DNA of 64,000 nucleotides from DATEJJ01 sp039649115 (GCA_039649115.1 JBBWZQ010000057.1:1-64000); one strand, 5' to 3'; counted from the first letter of the stretch, positions 17,148 through 25,581 are shown. The notes: generated from the letters alone by a model not told the origin. Made by a program: numbers and translations.

Positions 17148-17921
17148 ATGGCAGACGAGCTGGTCCACTACGAGGTGCGGCGTGGCATCGCGACGATCAC
17201 GCTTGACTCTCCCCACAACCGCAACGCGCTGTCGGCACAGCTGCGCGCCGAGCTCACCGACCGCCTGAAGAACGCGGTCGACGACGACGCCGTGCGGGTG
17301 ATCGTGCTGACGCACGCGGGCACCGTCTTCTGTTCCGGGATGGATCTCAAGGAGGCCAGCGGCGCGAGCGCGAGCCAGCAGGGGGTCAACGAGTTCCCGG
17401 CGATCCTCGAGCAGATCTGGACCAGTCCGAAGCCCGTCGTCGGCCGGCTGGCCGGACCCGCGCGAGCCGGCGGCGTCGGCATGGTGGCCGCGTGCGACAT
17501 CGCCGTGGCCGTCGACGAGGCGACGTTCGCGTTCAGCGAGGTTCGCATCGGCGTGGTGCCCGCGGTGATCTCGGTGACCGTCCTCCCACGGCTGCTCCCC
17601 CGCCCCGCGCACGAGCTGTTCCTCACCGGTGAGACCTTCGGCGCGCAGCGCGCCGCGACCATCGGTCTGATCAACTCCGCGGTGCCCGCCGACCAGCTCG
17701 ACCACGAGGTGCGCCGCTACACCGACATGCTCGCTCAGGGGGCGCCGCAGGCGCTGGCCGCGACCAAGCGGATGCTGCTCACGCCCAGGACCGCCGGTCT
17801 GGCCGAGAACTTCGCCGACATGCTGGAGCTCTCCGCACAGCACTTCGGCGCCGCCGAGGGGCAGGAGGGCATCGCCGCCTTCCGCGAGAAGCGCAAGCCC
17901 TCCTGGGTCCCGCAGGACTGA
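17148..17921 (+). CDS. Enoyl-CoA hydratase/isomerase family protein
   Basis: Crotonase-fold enzyme of 257 residues. VFCSGMDLKEASG (near 68) is part of the oxyanion hole and CoA site. GPARAGGVGMVAACDIAVAVDE (105-126) is the second oxyanion region, where the usual G(A/G)GG core is replaced by ARAGGVG. The two acid positions of true hydratases seem kept: Glu in FAFSEVRIGVVPA and Glu in HELFLTGE. It is transcribed with the sulfur operon (43-bp gap) but there is no metabolic reason to link them. The CoA substrate cannot be predicted. Confidence 0.88.
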   Translation: MADELVHYEVRRGIATITLDSPHNRNALSAQLRAELTDRLKNAVDDDAVRVIVLTHAGTVFCSGMDLKEASGASASQQGVNEFPAILEQIWTSPKPVVGRLAGPARAGGVGMVAACDIAVAVDEATFAFSEVRIGVVPAVISVTVLPRLLPRPAHELFLTGETFGAQRAATIGLINSAVPADQLDHEVRRYTDMLAQGAPQALAATKRMLLTPRTAGLAENFADMLELSAQHFGAAEGQEGIAAFREKRKPSWVPQD

Positions 17922-18010
17922 CCGGAAGCGGACCAGAACCAGCTGCGGCGTATCCGAGGAAGCCCGCGCAACCCGGCCCGTCGAGGTCGGCGCGGTCAGC
18001 CGGTGATCGG

Positions 18011-18352
18011 CTACTCCGTGCGGACGACGGTCAGGACGCGGTCACCGAGTTCGGCGGTGCGGCGCTGGGCGTCCTCGAGCACCGACGCGATCCCGGCATG
18101 GCCGCGAGGGTCGTGCTCGGCCAACTCGTCGCTGTTCGGCCAGATCAGCACGTGCTCGCCCGGTGGCAGCCACGACAGGTCGGTCAGGCTGTCGTACAGC
18201 GCGTCGAGGTTGTGGCCGAACCAGTCGGGGAAGGACAGCGCTGAGGCGATGGCCTCCATCGCCTCGTGCCGGCTGGTGATCGAGTCACCGCGCAGCACGT
18301 GCGGGTGCGCACCGCGCCCGCGGGCCTCCCGTGCCGCCTCCGCGGCCTTCAT
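18011..18352 (-). CDS. Barstar-family ribonuclease inhibitor
   Basis: Cytoplasmic inhibitor of barnase/RNase Sa-type ribonucleases, 113 residues, slightly longer than barstar (90). HVLRGDSITSRHEAMEAIASAL is followed by FPDWFGHNLDALYDSLTDL, the highly conserved barstar helix with the Trp-Phe-Gly-x-Asn-x-Asp-Ala core that docks into the nuclease active site. Its start overlaps the stop of the adjacent ribonuclease gene by 4 bp (ATGA), so inhibitor is translated with the nuclease. The pair is a clear toxin-immunity module. Confidence 0.93.
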   Translation of the reverse strand: MKAAEAAREARGRGAHPHVLRGDSITSRHEAMEAIASALSFPDWFGHNLDALYDSLTDLSWLPPGEHVLIWPNSDELAEHDPRGHAGIASVLEDAQRRTAELGDRVLTVVRTE

Positions 18353-18837
18353 CGCTGCACGTCCACGACGACGAACGAGTCGTAGTGGTCCCCGGTGTAG
18401 AAGACCTCCTGCTTCGTTCCGGTGATCAGCCGCCTGGCGCCGCGATCCGGACTGCCCGGCGTGGGCACGGTGTACTCCTTGTAGTAGTCACCCGCCTTGC
18501 CCGGCAGACGCTTCTCCCGGTTCTGGAACATCACGCCGTCGTTGCGCGGATACGGGAACGGGCCACCCTTCACGATCAGTTTCCAGGTGGCCGTCGTCTC
18601 TCCGGGCAGGCTCGACAGCGGCTTGACCGGCAGGCCCGACTCGCTGCCGGGCACGGCACGGGTCCCGGCGCTCGAAGGGGCGCCGCCGACGGTGGCGCTG
18701 GAGGTCGCGCCGGTGCTCAGCGTGCCGGAACCGGGTTCGGTGGTCGTCCCGCCGGCGAAGTCCTTGGCGAACCAGCCGACGACCACCAGGACGATCAGGC
18801 CGACGAGTGCGACGGTCAGGCGCCTTGCAGGGGTCAC
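18349..18837 (-). CDS. Secreted/membrane-anchored guanyl-specific ribonuclease (RNase Sa/barnase type)
   Basis: Guanine-specific endoribonuclease of the N1/T1 superfamily, 162 residues. An N-terminal hydrophobic segment (TVALVGLIVLVVVGWFA, residues 8-24) acts as signal peptide or anchor. A disordered Ser/Thr/Gly linker to ~80 leads to the nuclease domain: KGGPFPYPRNDGVMFQNRE, then EYTVPTPGSPDRGARRLITG and YYTGDHY-like FYTGDHYDSF. By alignment with RNase Sa the catalytic trio is Glu121, Arg136 and His151, all present, so it should be active. No cysteine pair is left in the domain. Co-encoded barstar protects the cytoplasm. Confidence 0.92.
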   Translation of the reverse strand: MTPARRLTVALVGLIVLVVVGWFAKDFAGGTTTEPGSGTLSTGATSSATVGGAPSSAGTRAVPGSESGLPVKPLSSLPGETTATWKLIVKGGPFPYPRNDGVMFQNREKRLPGKAGDYYKEYTVPTPGSPDRGARRLITGTKQEVFYTGDHYDSFVVVDVQR

Positions 18838-18846
18838 GCGGTCAGC

Positions 18847-19098
18847 CTACGAAGTGGTCGCCACATCGACCTTCTCGGGCTCCCCGAGGTCTTCGGCGAG
18901 GGCGCCCACCGGGGGCTCGGCCCGCTTGTCGGGCGTCACGCGCGAGGTGCCCCAGTCCACGACGCGGTCGATCAGCCGCGCCACCCCGAGGCACAACGGC
19001 AGCAGGAACGCGATGACCAGGGAGAACTGAAGCGCGAACGGCAACTGGGTGAGCCACAGCTCCACCCCGTCCCACCATTGCGCAAAGCCGTCCAACAC
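18847..19098 (-). CDS. Small single-pass membrane protein, unknown function
   Basis: About 83 residues from the GTG at 19098. The reading frame extends to 19167, but that would run over the divergent gene starting at 19166. One membrane segment is visible (LQFSLVIAFLLPLCLGVARLI). After it comes a charged tail with PDKRAEPPVGALAEDLGEPEK. It lies 9 bp upstream of the ribonuclease gene on the same strand, so it may be co-transcribed with the RNase-barstar pair. I do not recognise a family. No strong ribosome site is seen, so start and even reality are uncertain. Confidence 0.5.
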   Translation of the reverse strand: MLDGFAQWWDGVELWLTQLPFALQFSLVIAFLLPLCLGVARLIDRVVDWGTSRVTPDKRAEPPVGALAEDLGEPEKVDVATTS

Positions 19099-19165
19099 GG
19101 CTTCGAGAGTAGTCCCGTGACGGGTTTCACCGCGCGCACAGTCCTGATGTGAGTAAGTTGCCAGC

Positions 19166-20131
19166 ATGTTCGCCGTCTACGCAGCCGAGCCGAGCCCCGA
19201 GGACCCCCTTGCTTCGCTGAGGGTGGGTGAACGCCCCGATCCCGAAGTGCCCGACGGCTGGGTGCGGGTGGACGTGCGCGCGGCCAGCCTGAACATGCAC
19301 GACCTCTGGACGCTGCGCGGCGTCGGCATCAAACCCGAGCAGTTCCCGATGATCCTCGGCTGCGACGGCGCGGGCGTGCTGGAGGACGGTACCGAGGTGG
19401 TGCTGCACTCGATCATCGGTGACCCGGACTGGACCGGTGATGAGACCCTCGACCCGCGCCGGACGCTGCTGACCGAGAAGTACCAGGGCACGTTCGCCGA
19501 CCACGTCGTGGTGCCCGCGCGCAACGCGCTGCCCAAGCCCGCCGGGCTCTCCTTCGCCGAGGCGGCGTGCATGGGCACGGCGTGGCTGACGGCCTACCGG
19601 ATGCTCTTCGTGAAGTCCGGCCTGCGCCCTGGCCAGACCATGCTCGTGCAGGGCGCGTCCGGTGGCGTGTCGACCGCACTCGTGCAGTTGGGCCGCGCGG
19701 CAGGCTTCCGCGTGTGGGTCACCGGACGCAGCGAGGAGAAGCGAGCGCTGGCCGAGTCCCTCGGTGCTCACGGCACCTTCGAGTCCGGCGCCCGGCTGCC
19801 CGAGCGGGTGGACGCGGTGTTCGAGACCGTCGGTGGCGCCACCTGGTCGCACTCCATGAAGTCGCTCAAGCCGGGCGGCATCATCGTGATCTCCGGCGCG
19901 ACCAGCGGTGACGCGTCCGCGGCCGAGTTGCAGCGGTTGTTCTTCCTCCAGCTCCGCGTCGTCGGCTCGACGATGGGCACTCGCGAGGAGCTGGCCGACC
20001 TGCTGACGTTCTGCGAGATGAACGGCTTGCGCCCGCAGATCGGCACGCAGCTGCCCATGTCAGAGGCCGAGAAGGGTCTGCGCAGCATGCTCAACGGCGA
20101 GACCGCGGGAAAGATCGTCTTCACCCGTTGA
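19166..20131 (+). CDS. Zinc-binding-dehydrogenase-family (MDR) NAD(P)H oxidoreductase
   Basis: Medium-chain dehydrogenase/reductase of 321 residues. The N-terminal GroES-like fold includes RAASLNMHDLWTLRGVG and ILGCDGAGVLEDG. The nucleotide-binding fold has MLVQGASGGVSTALVQLGRA (about residues 153-172) and VWVTGRSEEKR. The catalytic zinc ligands of alcohol dehydrogenases and the structural four-Cys lobe are absent, so it is nearer the quinone oxidoreductase/zeta-crystallin or acryloyl-CoA-reductase-like branches. Monocistronic, closed by a hairpin terminator. Substrate unknown. Confidence 0.87.
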   Translation: MFAVYAAEPSPEDPLASLRVGERPDPEVPDGWVRVDVRAASLNMHDLWTLRGVGIKPEQFPMILGCDGAGVLEDGTEVVLHSIIGDPDWTGDETLDPRRTLLTEKYQGTFADHVVVPARNALPKPAGLSFAEAACMGTAWLTAYRMLFVKSGLRPGQTMLVQGASGGVSTALVQLGRAAGFRVWVTGRSEEKRALAESLGAHGTFESGARLPERVDAVFETVGGATWSHSMKSLKPGGIIVISGATSGDASAAELQRLFFLQLRVVGSTMGTREELADLLTFCEMNGLRPQIGTQLPMSEAEKGLRSMLNGETAGKIVFTR

Positions 20132-20143
20132 CACCTCCTCGTC

Positions 20144-20178
20144 GTGGGCCCGGACAGGACTTCCTGTTCCGGGCCCAC
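20144..20178. terminator. Hairpin terminator between convergent genes
   Basis: GTGGGCCCGGA and TCCGGGCCCAC pair over 11 bp, extended inward by CAGGA/TCCTG with one bulged T. The loop is 2 nt. It lies 13 bp after the plus-strand oxidoreductase and 16 bp after the end of the minus-strand DsbA-like gene, so it likely serves both. Confidence 0.8.
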
Positions 20179-20193
20179 AACGCGTCCGGAGGT

Positions 20194-20799
20194 TCAAGCG
20201 CTGCGAAGCAGCTCCAGGATGACTTCGGGGTCCTGTGCCCCGGCCACTCCGCGACGGCCGACGACGAAGGTCGGCACCGAGCGGACACCGATCGACATGC
20301 CCTCGGCGAGTTCGGCGCGCACCCGCTCCGCGAGCGTCTCGGCGCGCAGTGCGTCCTCGGCACCTTCCAAGCCGGCGTCCGCGGCCAGCTTCACCAGTAC
20401 CTCCGGGTCGCCGATGTGCGCACCCTCGCAGAAGTGCGCACGGAACAACCGCTCCTGCACGGCGTCCTGGATGCCCTGCTCCCTCGCGAACGCGATCAGG
20501 CGGTGCGCGTCGAAGGTGTTGGCCCGCACCGAGTCGGCCATCCGGTACTCGAGCCCCTCGGCCGCGGCGACCTCGGTGACCCTGGTCATGGCCTGCGCGG
20601 CGACATCCGCGTCGCCGAACTTGGCGGCGAGCGCCTCACCGGTCGGCATGCCGTCGCTCGGCGAGGACGGGTCGAGCTGGAACGGACGCCAGACGACGTC
20701 GACGGGCTCACCGTCCCACGCACCGAGTGCGCGCTCGAGCCTGCGTTTGCCGATGTAGCACCATGGGCACACGACGTCGGACCAGACGTGGAGTTGCAT
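20194..20799 (-). CDS. DsbA-family (FrnE-like) thiol oxidoreductase
   Basis: Cytoplasmic thioredoxin-fold protein of 201 residues in the FrnE/2-hydroxychromene-2-carboxylate isomerase-like branch of DsbA. It opens directly with VWSDVVCPWCYIGKRRLERAL, where CPWC is the redox pair. The helical insert and the closing cis-Pro loop GVRSVPTFVVGRRGVAGAQ follow. No signal peptide is present. I used the ATG at 20799; an ATG ten codons upstream (20829) with GAGGAA nearby is an alternative. FrnE homologues act as cytosolic disulfide isomerases; the client is unknown. Confidence 0.88.
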   Translation of the reverse strand: MQLHVWSDVVCPWCYIGKRRLERALGAWDGEPVDVVWRPFQLDPSSPSDGMPTGEALAAKFGDADVAAQAMTRVTEVAAAEGLEYRMADSVRANTFDAHRLIAFAREQGIQDAVQERLFRAHFCEGAHIGDPEVLVKLAADAGLEGAEDALRAETLAERVRAELAEGMSIGVRSVPTFVVGRRGVAGAQDPEVILELLRSA

Positions 20800-20997
20800 G
20801 CCGAGGGCAACGCGTGACAGCGCGTGCATGTTCCTCGACGGCCATCGGACGCGCGCACGAAGAAACACCTGCACCATGATCGGATCGAACAAACCTCCTG
20901 ACAATCGACGCGCGTACGGTTCGCCGCACACAACCGTCGGTCTAGGTTCGGTTTCCGCAGGCGCAATGTCGCGCAGGTGGTGACGAGGGAGACGAGC

Positions 20998-22458
20998 ATG
21001 GCCTCTGTGCAAGGTGGTCTCGGTCGGGGTTCGGGCGTGTTCCGCCGCAAGCCCATCGAGCAGATCAGCGGTGAGGGCGGTGACGGCGACCTCAAGCGAA
21101 CGCTCGGGTTGTGGCAGCTCACCGCCATCGGCATCGGCGGCATCATCGGCGCCGGCATCTTCTCGCTCGCGGGCGCGGTCGCCCATGGAGATCCGGCCGC
21201 GGGCATCCCGGGGGTCGGGCCGGCCGTCGTGATCTCCTTCCTGATCGCGGGCATCGCCAGCGCCGCAGCCGCCTTCTCCTACGCGGAATTCGCCGGTCTG
21301 ATCCCCAAGGCGGGTTCGGCCTACACCTACGGCTACGCCGTGCTCGGCGAGATCGTCGGGTGGTTCATCGGCTGGGACCTGTTGCTGGAGTACACCGCGA
21401 TCGTCGCCGTGGTCGCGATCGGCATCTCCGGCTACTTCAGCTTCCTGCTCCAGCAGATCGGGCTGGATCTCCCGCAGTGGATGCTCGGTGCACCGGGCAC
21501 CGGACCGGGGCACAAGTTCGACCTGTTCGCGGCGCTGCTGTGCCTGCTGATCGCGGCGATGCTCAACATGGGCATGCGCAGCGCCGCCCGCTTCGAGACG
21601 ATCGTGGTCGGTCTCAAGGTCGCGGTCGTGCTCGTCGTCATCCTGGTCGGCTTCTTCTACGTCAAGACCGGCAACTACTCGCCGTTCGCACCGTCGGGAT
21701 TCGGCGGGATCATGACCGGCGCGGCGACGGTGTTCTTCGCGGTCTTCGGCTACGACGCGATGAGCACCGCGGCCGAGGAGTCCAAGGACGCGCAGAAGCA
21801 CATGCCCAAGGCGATCATCTACTCGCTCGCCATCTCGATGGTGTTCTACGTGCTCGCCTGCCTCGTGCTCACCGGGATGCAGCGCTACACCGACATCAAT
21901 CCCAAGAGCGGCTTCTCCTCGGCCTTCGCCTCCGTGGGCCTGCCCGGCCTGGCGAGCGTGATCGCCGTCGGCGCGATCATCGGCATCCTCACCGTGATGT
22001 TCACGTTCATGCTCGGCGTCACGCGCGTGTGGTTCTCGATGAGCCGCGACGGCCTGCTGCCCAAGTGGTTCGCCAAGACCCACCCGGTGCGCAAGGTGCC
22101 CACCCGCGTCACCTGGATCGCCGGTTTCGCCTCGGCGATCATCGCGGGTCTCCTGCCCATCGGCGCGGCGGCGGAGTTGACCAACATCGGCATCCTGCTC
22201 GCGTTCGTCGTGGTGTGCATCGCGGTGATCGTGCTGCGCTATCGCCGCCCGGAGCTGGAGCGGTCGTTCAAGCTGCCGGGCATGCCGGTGGTGCCGATCA
22301 TCGGCGTGATCTTCTCGATCTGGCTGATCACCTTCCTCACGCCGACCACGTGGCTGCGCTTCGCGGTCTGGTTCGTCATCGGCCTGATCATCTACTTCGC
22401 CTACGGCAAGCGGCACTCATCGCTGGCGAAGGAGGAGACCACGTCAGACCGAGGCTGA
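20998..22458 (+). CDS. APC-family amino acid permease (cationic amino acid transporter type)
   Basis: Integral membrane amino acid transporter, 486 residues with about 12 membrane segments. The first reads AIGIGGIIGAGIFSLAGAV, the unwound TM1 substrate site typical of the APC superfamily. TM2-3 follow with AFSYAEFAGLIPKAGSAYTYGYAVLGE, which I cite as the conserved block at residues ~98-125. TRVWFSMSRDGLLPKWF marks the CAT/YfnA-like group. ATG 20998 with GAGGGAG 7 nt upstream is preferred to an earlier GTG. Its 3' end overlaps, on the other strand, a doubtful small frame. Confidence 0.9.
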   Translation: MASVQGGLGRGSGVFRRKPIEQISGEGGDGDLKRTLGLWQLTAIGIGGIIGAGIFSLAGAVAHGDPAAGIPGVGPAVVISFLIAGIASAAAAFSYAEFAGLIPKAGSAYTYGYAVLGEIVGWFIGWDLLLEYTAIVAVVAIGISGYFSFLLQQIGLDLPQWMLGAPGTGPGHKFDLFAALLCLLIAAMLNMGMRSAARFETIVVGLKVAVVLVVILVGFFYVKTGNYSPFAPSGFGGIMTGAATVFFAVFGYDAMSTAAEESKDAQKHMPKAIIYSLAISMVFYVLACLVLTGMQRYTDINPKSGFSSAFASVGLPGLASVIAVGAIIGILTVMFTFMLGVTRVWFSMSRDGLLPKWFAKTHPVRKVPTRVTWIAGFASAIIAGLLPIGAAAELTNIGILLAFVVVCIAVIVLRYRRPELERSFKLPGMPVVPIIGVIFSIWLITFLTPTTWLRFAVWFVIGLIIYFAYGKRHSSLAKEETTSDRG

Positions 22459-22651
22459 CCGCCGGTGGCGGAACGCCTTGAGGTCCAAGCGGCCCCGGCT
22501 TCCGTTCGGCCTCACCGCGCAGGCGCTGGATCTCCTGGCGCCCCACCACGTGGGACAGCGCCTGCGCGGGCTCCTCGATGTAGCGGTCCGGCTCGGACTG
22601 GATCTCGAACTCCGACATCACCGTGTCCGGACGCGGAGGCCGTGGCGCCAT
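22388..22651 (-). CDS. Doubtful small protein after nitronate monooxygenase, possibly frameshifted
   Basis: A frame of 87 codons (or 76 from the ATG at 22618) begins 2 nt after the nitronate monooxygenase stop codon, with AGGA just before it. The N-terminal part (MSEFEIQSEPDRYIEEP, then ALSHVVGRQEIQRLRGEAER) looks like real coding sequence. The rest is Pro/Ser-rich and runs 71 bp into the convergent permease gene, which is unusual. A one-base shift near 22,515 would instead give a basic ending GRLDLKAFRHRRSASV with a stop at 22444-22446, close to the permease stop. That suggests either a sequencing error, a real frameshift, or no gene. I do not recognise the family. Confidence 0.4.
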   Translation of the reverse strand: MAPRPPRPDTVMSEFEIQSEPDRYIEEPAQALSHVVGRQEIQRLRGEAERKPGPLGPQGVPPPAVSLGLTWSPPSPAMSAACRRRSR

Positions 22652-22653
22652 TC

Positions 22654-23700
22654 CTACCGCGACAGGGTCCGCTCGGCCACGGCTGCGATCGCATCCTTCA
22701 TCTGCGCATCGATGCGCGCGACGATCTCCGCGGCGGGGTCCGGTTCGGCGAGGGTGTAGGTCTGCCCCGCCCACAGCGACATGAGTTCGGGATCTCCGGT
22801 CGCGCGCACCGGCTTGGTCAGGTTGTTCACGTTGGGGTAGGCGGCCGGGGCGACGGGCGTGTTCTCGGTGAGGAACCGGTTCACCAGACCTCGGGCCGGA
22901 CGGCCGCTGAAGGCCCGTGTGAGCACGGTGCGGCGGTTGCCCTCGGCGAGCGCGGCGCGGTGCGCCGGATGGGTCCCGGCCTCGGGGCAGCGGAGGAACG
23001 CCGTACCCAGCGCACCGGCGACCGCTCCGGCCGTCAGGACGGCGGCGACGTCAGCGCCGTGAACGAGGCCACCCGTGGCGACCAGCGGCAGGTTCACGGC
23101 GGCCGCGACGAGTCGGAGCGCGGCGAGGGTCCCGTAGAGCTCTCCCCCGCCCGGCGACACGCCGTCGTCGGCGAGGGTGCCGCGGTGCGCTCCCGCGTCC
23201 GAGCCCTGCACGACCAGTGCGTCGGCACCAACCTGAGCGGCCTGCCTCGCCTCACCTGGCGTGGTCACGGTGACGACGACGTAGGACCCGGCCGCGTGCA
23301 GCCTCCCGACGTCGTCGACGTCGGGCAGGCCGAAGGTGAACGACACCACGGGAATCCGCTGGGCCAGGACGAGTTCGAGCTTGGCGGGGTAGTTGTCGTC
23401 GTCCCACGTCGGCCGGCCCGGCTCGACGCCCATCTGAGCCGCCTGCGCGCGGACCCGTTCCCGGTAGGTACTGAGGTCTGCGGTGGACTCCCGCCCCGGC
23501 ACGAACAGGTTCACTCCGAACGGCTGGTCGGTGGCCTCCCGCACGTGGACGATCTGCTCGCCCAGTGCCTCGACGCTCAGCATGCCCCCGGCCAGGAATC
23601 CGAAGCCGCCTGCGTTGGCGACTTCGGCGACGAGTTGCGGTGTGGACGGACCGCCTGCCATGGGCGCGGCGATCACGGGAACCCGAAGTCGGTCGAACAT
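22654..23700 (-). CDS. Nitronate monooxygenase (NMO/2-nitropropane dioxygenase family)
   Basis: FMN-dependent TIM-barrel oxygenase that oxidises alkyl nitronates such as propionate 3-nitronate. The protein is 348 residues. PVIAAPMAGGPSTPQLVAEV opens the barrel. FTFGLPDVD and VTVTTPGEARQAAQVGADAL follow. VVQGSDAGAHRGT near residue 180 contains the family's catalytic His and phosphate-binding Gly. LPLVATGGLVHGADV completes the FMN site. It starts at ATG 23700. A detoxification role is inferred from the family. Confidence 0.92.
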   Translation of the reverse strand: MFDRLRVPVIAAPMAGGPSTPQLVAEVANAGGFGFLAGGMLSVEALGEQIVHVREATDQPFGVNLFVPGRESTADLSTYRERVRAQAAQMGVEPGRPTWDDDNYPAKLELVLAQRIPVVSFTFGLPDVDDVGRLHAAGSYVVVTVTTPGEARQAAQVGADALVVQGSDAGAHRGTLADDGVSPGGGELYGTLAALRLVAAAVNLPLVATGGLVHGADVAAVLTAGAVAGALGTAFLRCPEAGTHPAHRAALAEGNRRTVLTRAFSGRPARGLVNRFLTENTPVAPAAYPNVNNLTKPVRATGDPELMSLWAGQTYTLAEPDPAAEIVARIDAQMKDAIAAVAERTLSR

Positions 23701-23743
23701 GACACGACCCTAGTTCCCCTGATCGCCGCGAACAGCCCTTGCT

Positions 23744-25204
23744 CTACGGAAGGGTCCGCAGGTGTGCGCTCACGGAGTTCGCGAAGGCGTAGCCGCCCGA
23801 CGCGTCCCAGTTGATCGACCAGGTCATGGCTCCGCGAATGGCCGGGTAGGTCGCCGAGGGCCTGAAGCTGCCGCAGCCGGTCCCCTTCGCCAGGCAGTCC
23901 AGTGCAGCGTTGACGTTGGACGGGGGCTGGTAGCCGCCACCGGCACCCGAGGGTGACGCGGGCAGGCCGAGGCCGACCTGGTCGGCCCGCAGGCCCCCCT
24001 GCAACTGGATGCAGGCGAGTGCGGTGAGGAAGTCGACCGAGCCCTGGCCGTAGACCTTGCCGTCGCAGCCGAGCATCGAGCCGGAGTTGTAGTACTGCAT
24101 GTTCACGATCGTGAGGATGTCCTTGATACCGGTCGCCAGCTTGAAGTACTCGTTGCCGGTGGACTGCATGTCGATCGTCTGCGGGGCCATGGTGATCACC
24201 GAGCCGCCGCTGCCGTTGATCTGGCGGAGCGCGCTGCCCATGTACTGGGCGTTCACGCTGTTCTCCAGGTCGATGTCGACGCCGTCGAAGCCGTAGTTCC
24301 GGATCAGCGAGATCACGCTGTTCGCGAAGTTGCTCGCCGCGGTGGGGTCACCCACGCTGATCGTGCCGTTCTGGCCGCCGACCGAGATGATCACCTTCTT
24401 GCCGCGGCTCTGCACCGTCTTGACGTCGGCCTTGAACTGGGCGTCGGTGTAACCGCCGAGCGCAGAGGACAGTCCGGGGTCCAGCGTGAAGCCGACGGCG
24501 CCGGGCTTGCTCGGGTCTGCGTCGGCGAAGGCCACCGCGATGATGTCGTAGGTGGTCGGCACGTCGGCCAGCTCGAGCACCTTGGCTCCGTTGTTGAAGT
24601 TCTGCCAGTACCCGGTCAGCAGGTGCTTCGGCAACGAACCGGTCGACGGCGGTGTGGTGGTCGGTGGTGTGGTCGTCGGCGGTGTGGTGGTCGGCGGTGT
24701 GCCGGGACCGTCCAGGCTCACGTCGTCGGCGAAGTAGGCCGGTTGGCCGTACCAGCCGTGCACGTAGATCGTCACGTTCGTGTCCGACGCGCCAGTGGTG
24801 AAGCTGACGACCAGTCGGGTCCACACGCCCGCGGTCGGCGTCCAGGTGTCCTTGTCACCGGTGCCGACGCCGGTGACCCCGAGGTAGGTGTAGCTGCCCT
24901 GCACCCACGCGGACAGCTCGTAGGCGGTGTTCGGTTGCACCGCAACGGTTTGCGAGCACTTCGCGTTGTCCTGACCGGCAGGTGCGCCGGTGAGCGCGTA
25001 GGAGCCCGAGTGCACCGGACTCGTCACCACGCCGGCGCCGCCGGTGCAGGCCCAACTGCTGGTGTTCCCCGCCTCGAATCCGGTGTTGGCCACCAGGTTC
25101 GCCGCCGCCGCGTTGCCCGCCAGCACCAGGACCAGTCCGGCACAAGCCAGCAGGCCGGACAGCAGAGCGGCCGATACGCGTCTCGTCCTCGTCGTCACGT
25201 GCAC
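23744..25204 (-). CDS. Secreted GH18 chitinase with N-terminal carbohydrate-binding module
   Basis: Endo-acting chitin hydrolase, 486 residues. A Sec signal peptide (residues 1-~34, ending AGNAAAA) precedes a CBM4/9/16-like domain (NLVANTGFEAGNTSSWACTG to VSLDG, ~36-168). A PPTTT-repeat linker (~172-195) leads to the GH18 barrel. The barrel shows LTGYWQNF, KVIISVGG and YGFDGVDIDLENS: the DxxDxDxE motif with the catalytic Glu at about residue 316 is intact. MTWSINWD closes the barrel. The promoter region holds a site close to the DasR operator, so induction by chitin breakdown products is likely. Confidence 0.95.
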   Translation of the reverse strand: MHVTTRTRRVSAALLSGLLACAGLVLVLAGNAAAANLVANTGFEAGNTSSWACTGGAGVVTSPVHSGSYALTGAPAGQDNAKCSQTVAVQPNTAYELSAWVQGSYTYLGVTGVGTGDKDTWTPTAGVWTRLVVSFTTGASDTNVTIYVHGWYGQPAYFADDVSLDGPGTPPTTTPPTTTPPTTTPPSTGSLPKHLLTGYWQNFNNGAKVLELADVPTTYDIIAVAFADADPSKPGAVGFTLDPGLSSALGGYTDAQFKADVKTVQSRGKKVIISVGGQNGTISVGDPTAASNFANSVISLIRNYGFDGVDIDLENSVNAQYMGSALRQINGSGGSVITMAPQTIDMQSTGNEYFKLATGIKDILTIVNMQYYNSGSMLGCDGKVYGQGSVDFLTALACIQLQGGLRADQVGLGLPASPSGAGGGYQPPSNVNAALDCLAKGTGCGSFRPSATYPAIRGAMTWSINWDASGGYAFANSVSAHLRTLP

Positions 25205-25259
25205 CTCCAGAGTCGACTCGGCGGCCGTGCCCTCGACAGGTGACGTGGGCCACTCGAAA

Positions 25260-25275
25260 AATGGCCTAGACCACT
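25260..25275 (-). promoter_or_regulatory. DasR-type operator (dre-like) upstream of chitinase
   Basis: On the coding strand the 16-mer is AGTGGTCTAGGCCATT, against the dre consensus AGTGGTCTAGACCACT. It lies 56 bp upstream of the chitinase start. Streptomyces chitinase promoters carry the same element, where DasR (a GntR repressor) releases it on binding glucosamine-6-phosphate. No dasR gene is in the window. Confidence 0.75.
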
Positions 25276-25367
25276 GGCGCGTGTCAAGACCGACCGGTGG
25301 TCATCCGATGCGTCGATGGGATGCCGTCGTCATCTGCAACGCCAGGAAGTGCTTCAGCAGCAACGAA

Positions 25368-25380
25368 ACGGGTAACCCGT
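25368..25380. promoter_or_regulatory. Perfect 6-bp inverted repeat in the chitinase/HD-protein gap
   Basis: ACGGGT-A-ACCCGT, lying between two divergent genes in an otherwise gene-free 377-bp stretch (25205-25581). It may be an operator for the downstream HD protein, or chance. No other structured element besides the dre-like site was seen here. Confidence 0.25.
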
Positions 25381-25581
25381 CGGGGTGTCGCAATGCCCCC
25401 CGCGCCCACTTCGGACTCACCGCGCAGCCGTCGTGCCCGGCGAGCGGACGCGCACGTTGCGCCGAACGGCGCAATCCCGTGCGGTTGGAGGGGAACGGCC
25501 GGATCCGGACCGGTGGTGAATTCGACGCGGTACCTGAAACTCTTGGCACAGCAGAACATCCGCGGTGAGAAGGAGTTCGTC

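Noticed and set aside
20800..22416. Upstream extension of the DsbA-like frame across the permease gene
   Set aside because: His/Asp/Arg-rich shadow of the permease; the DsbA-like domain starts cleanly at 20799 or 20829.
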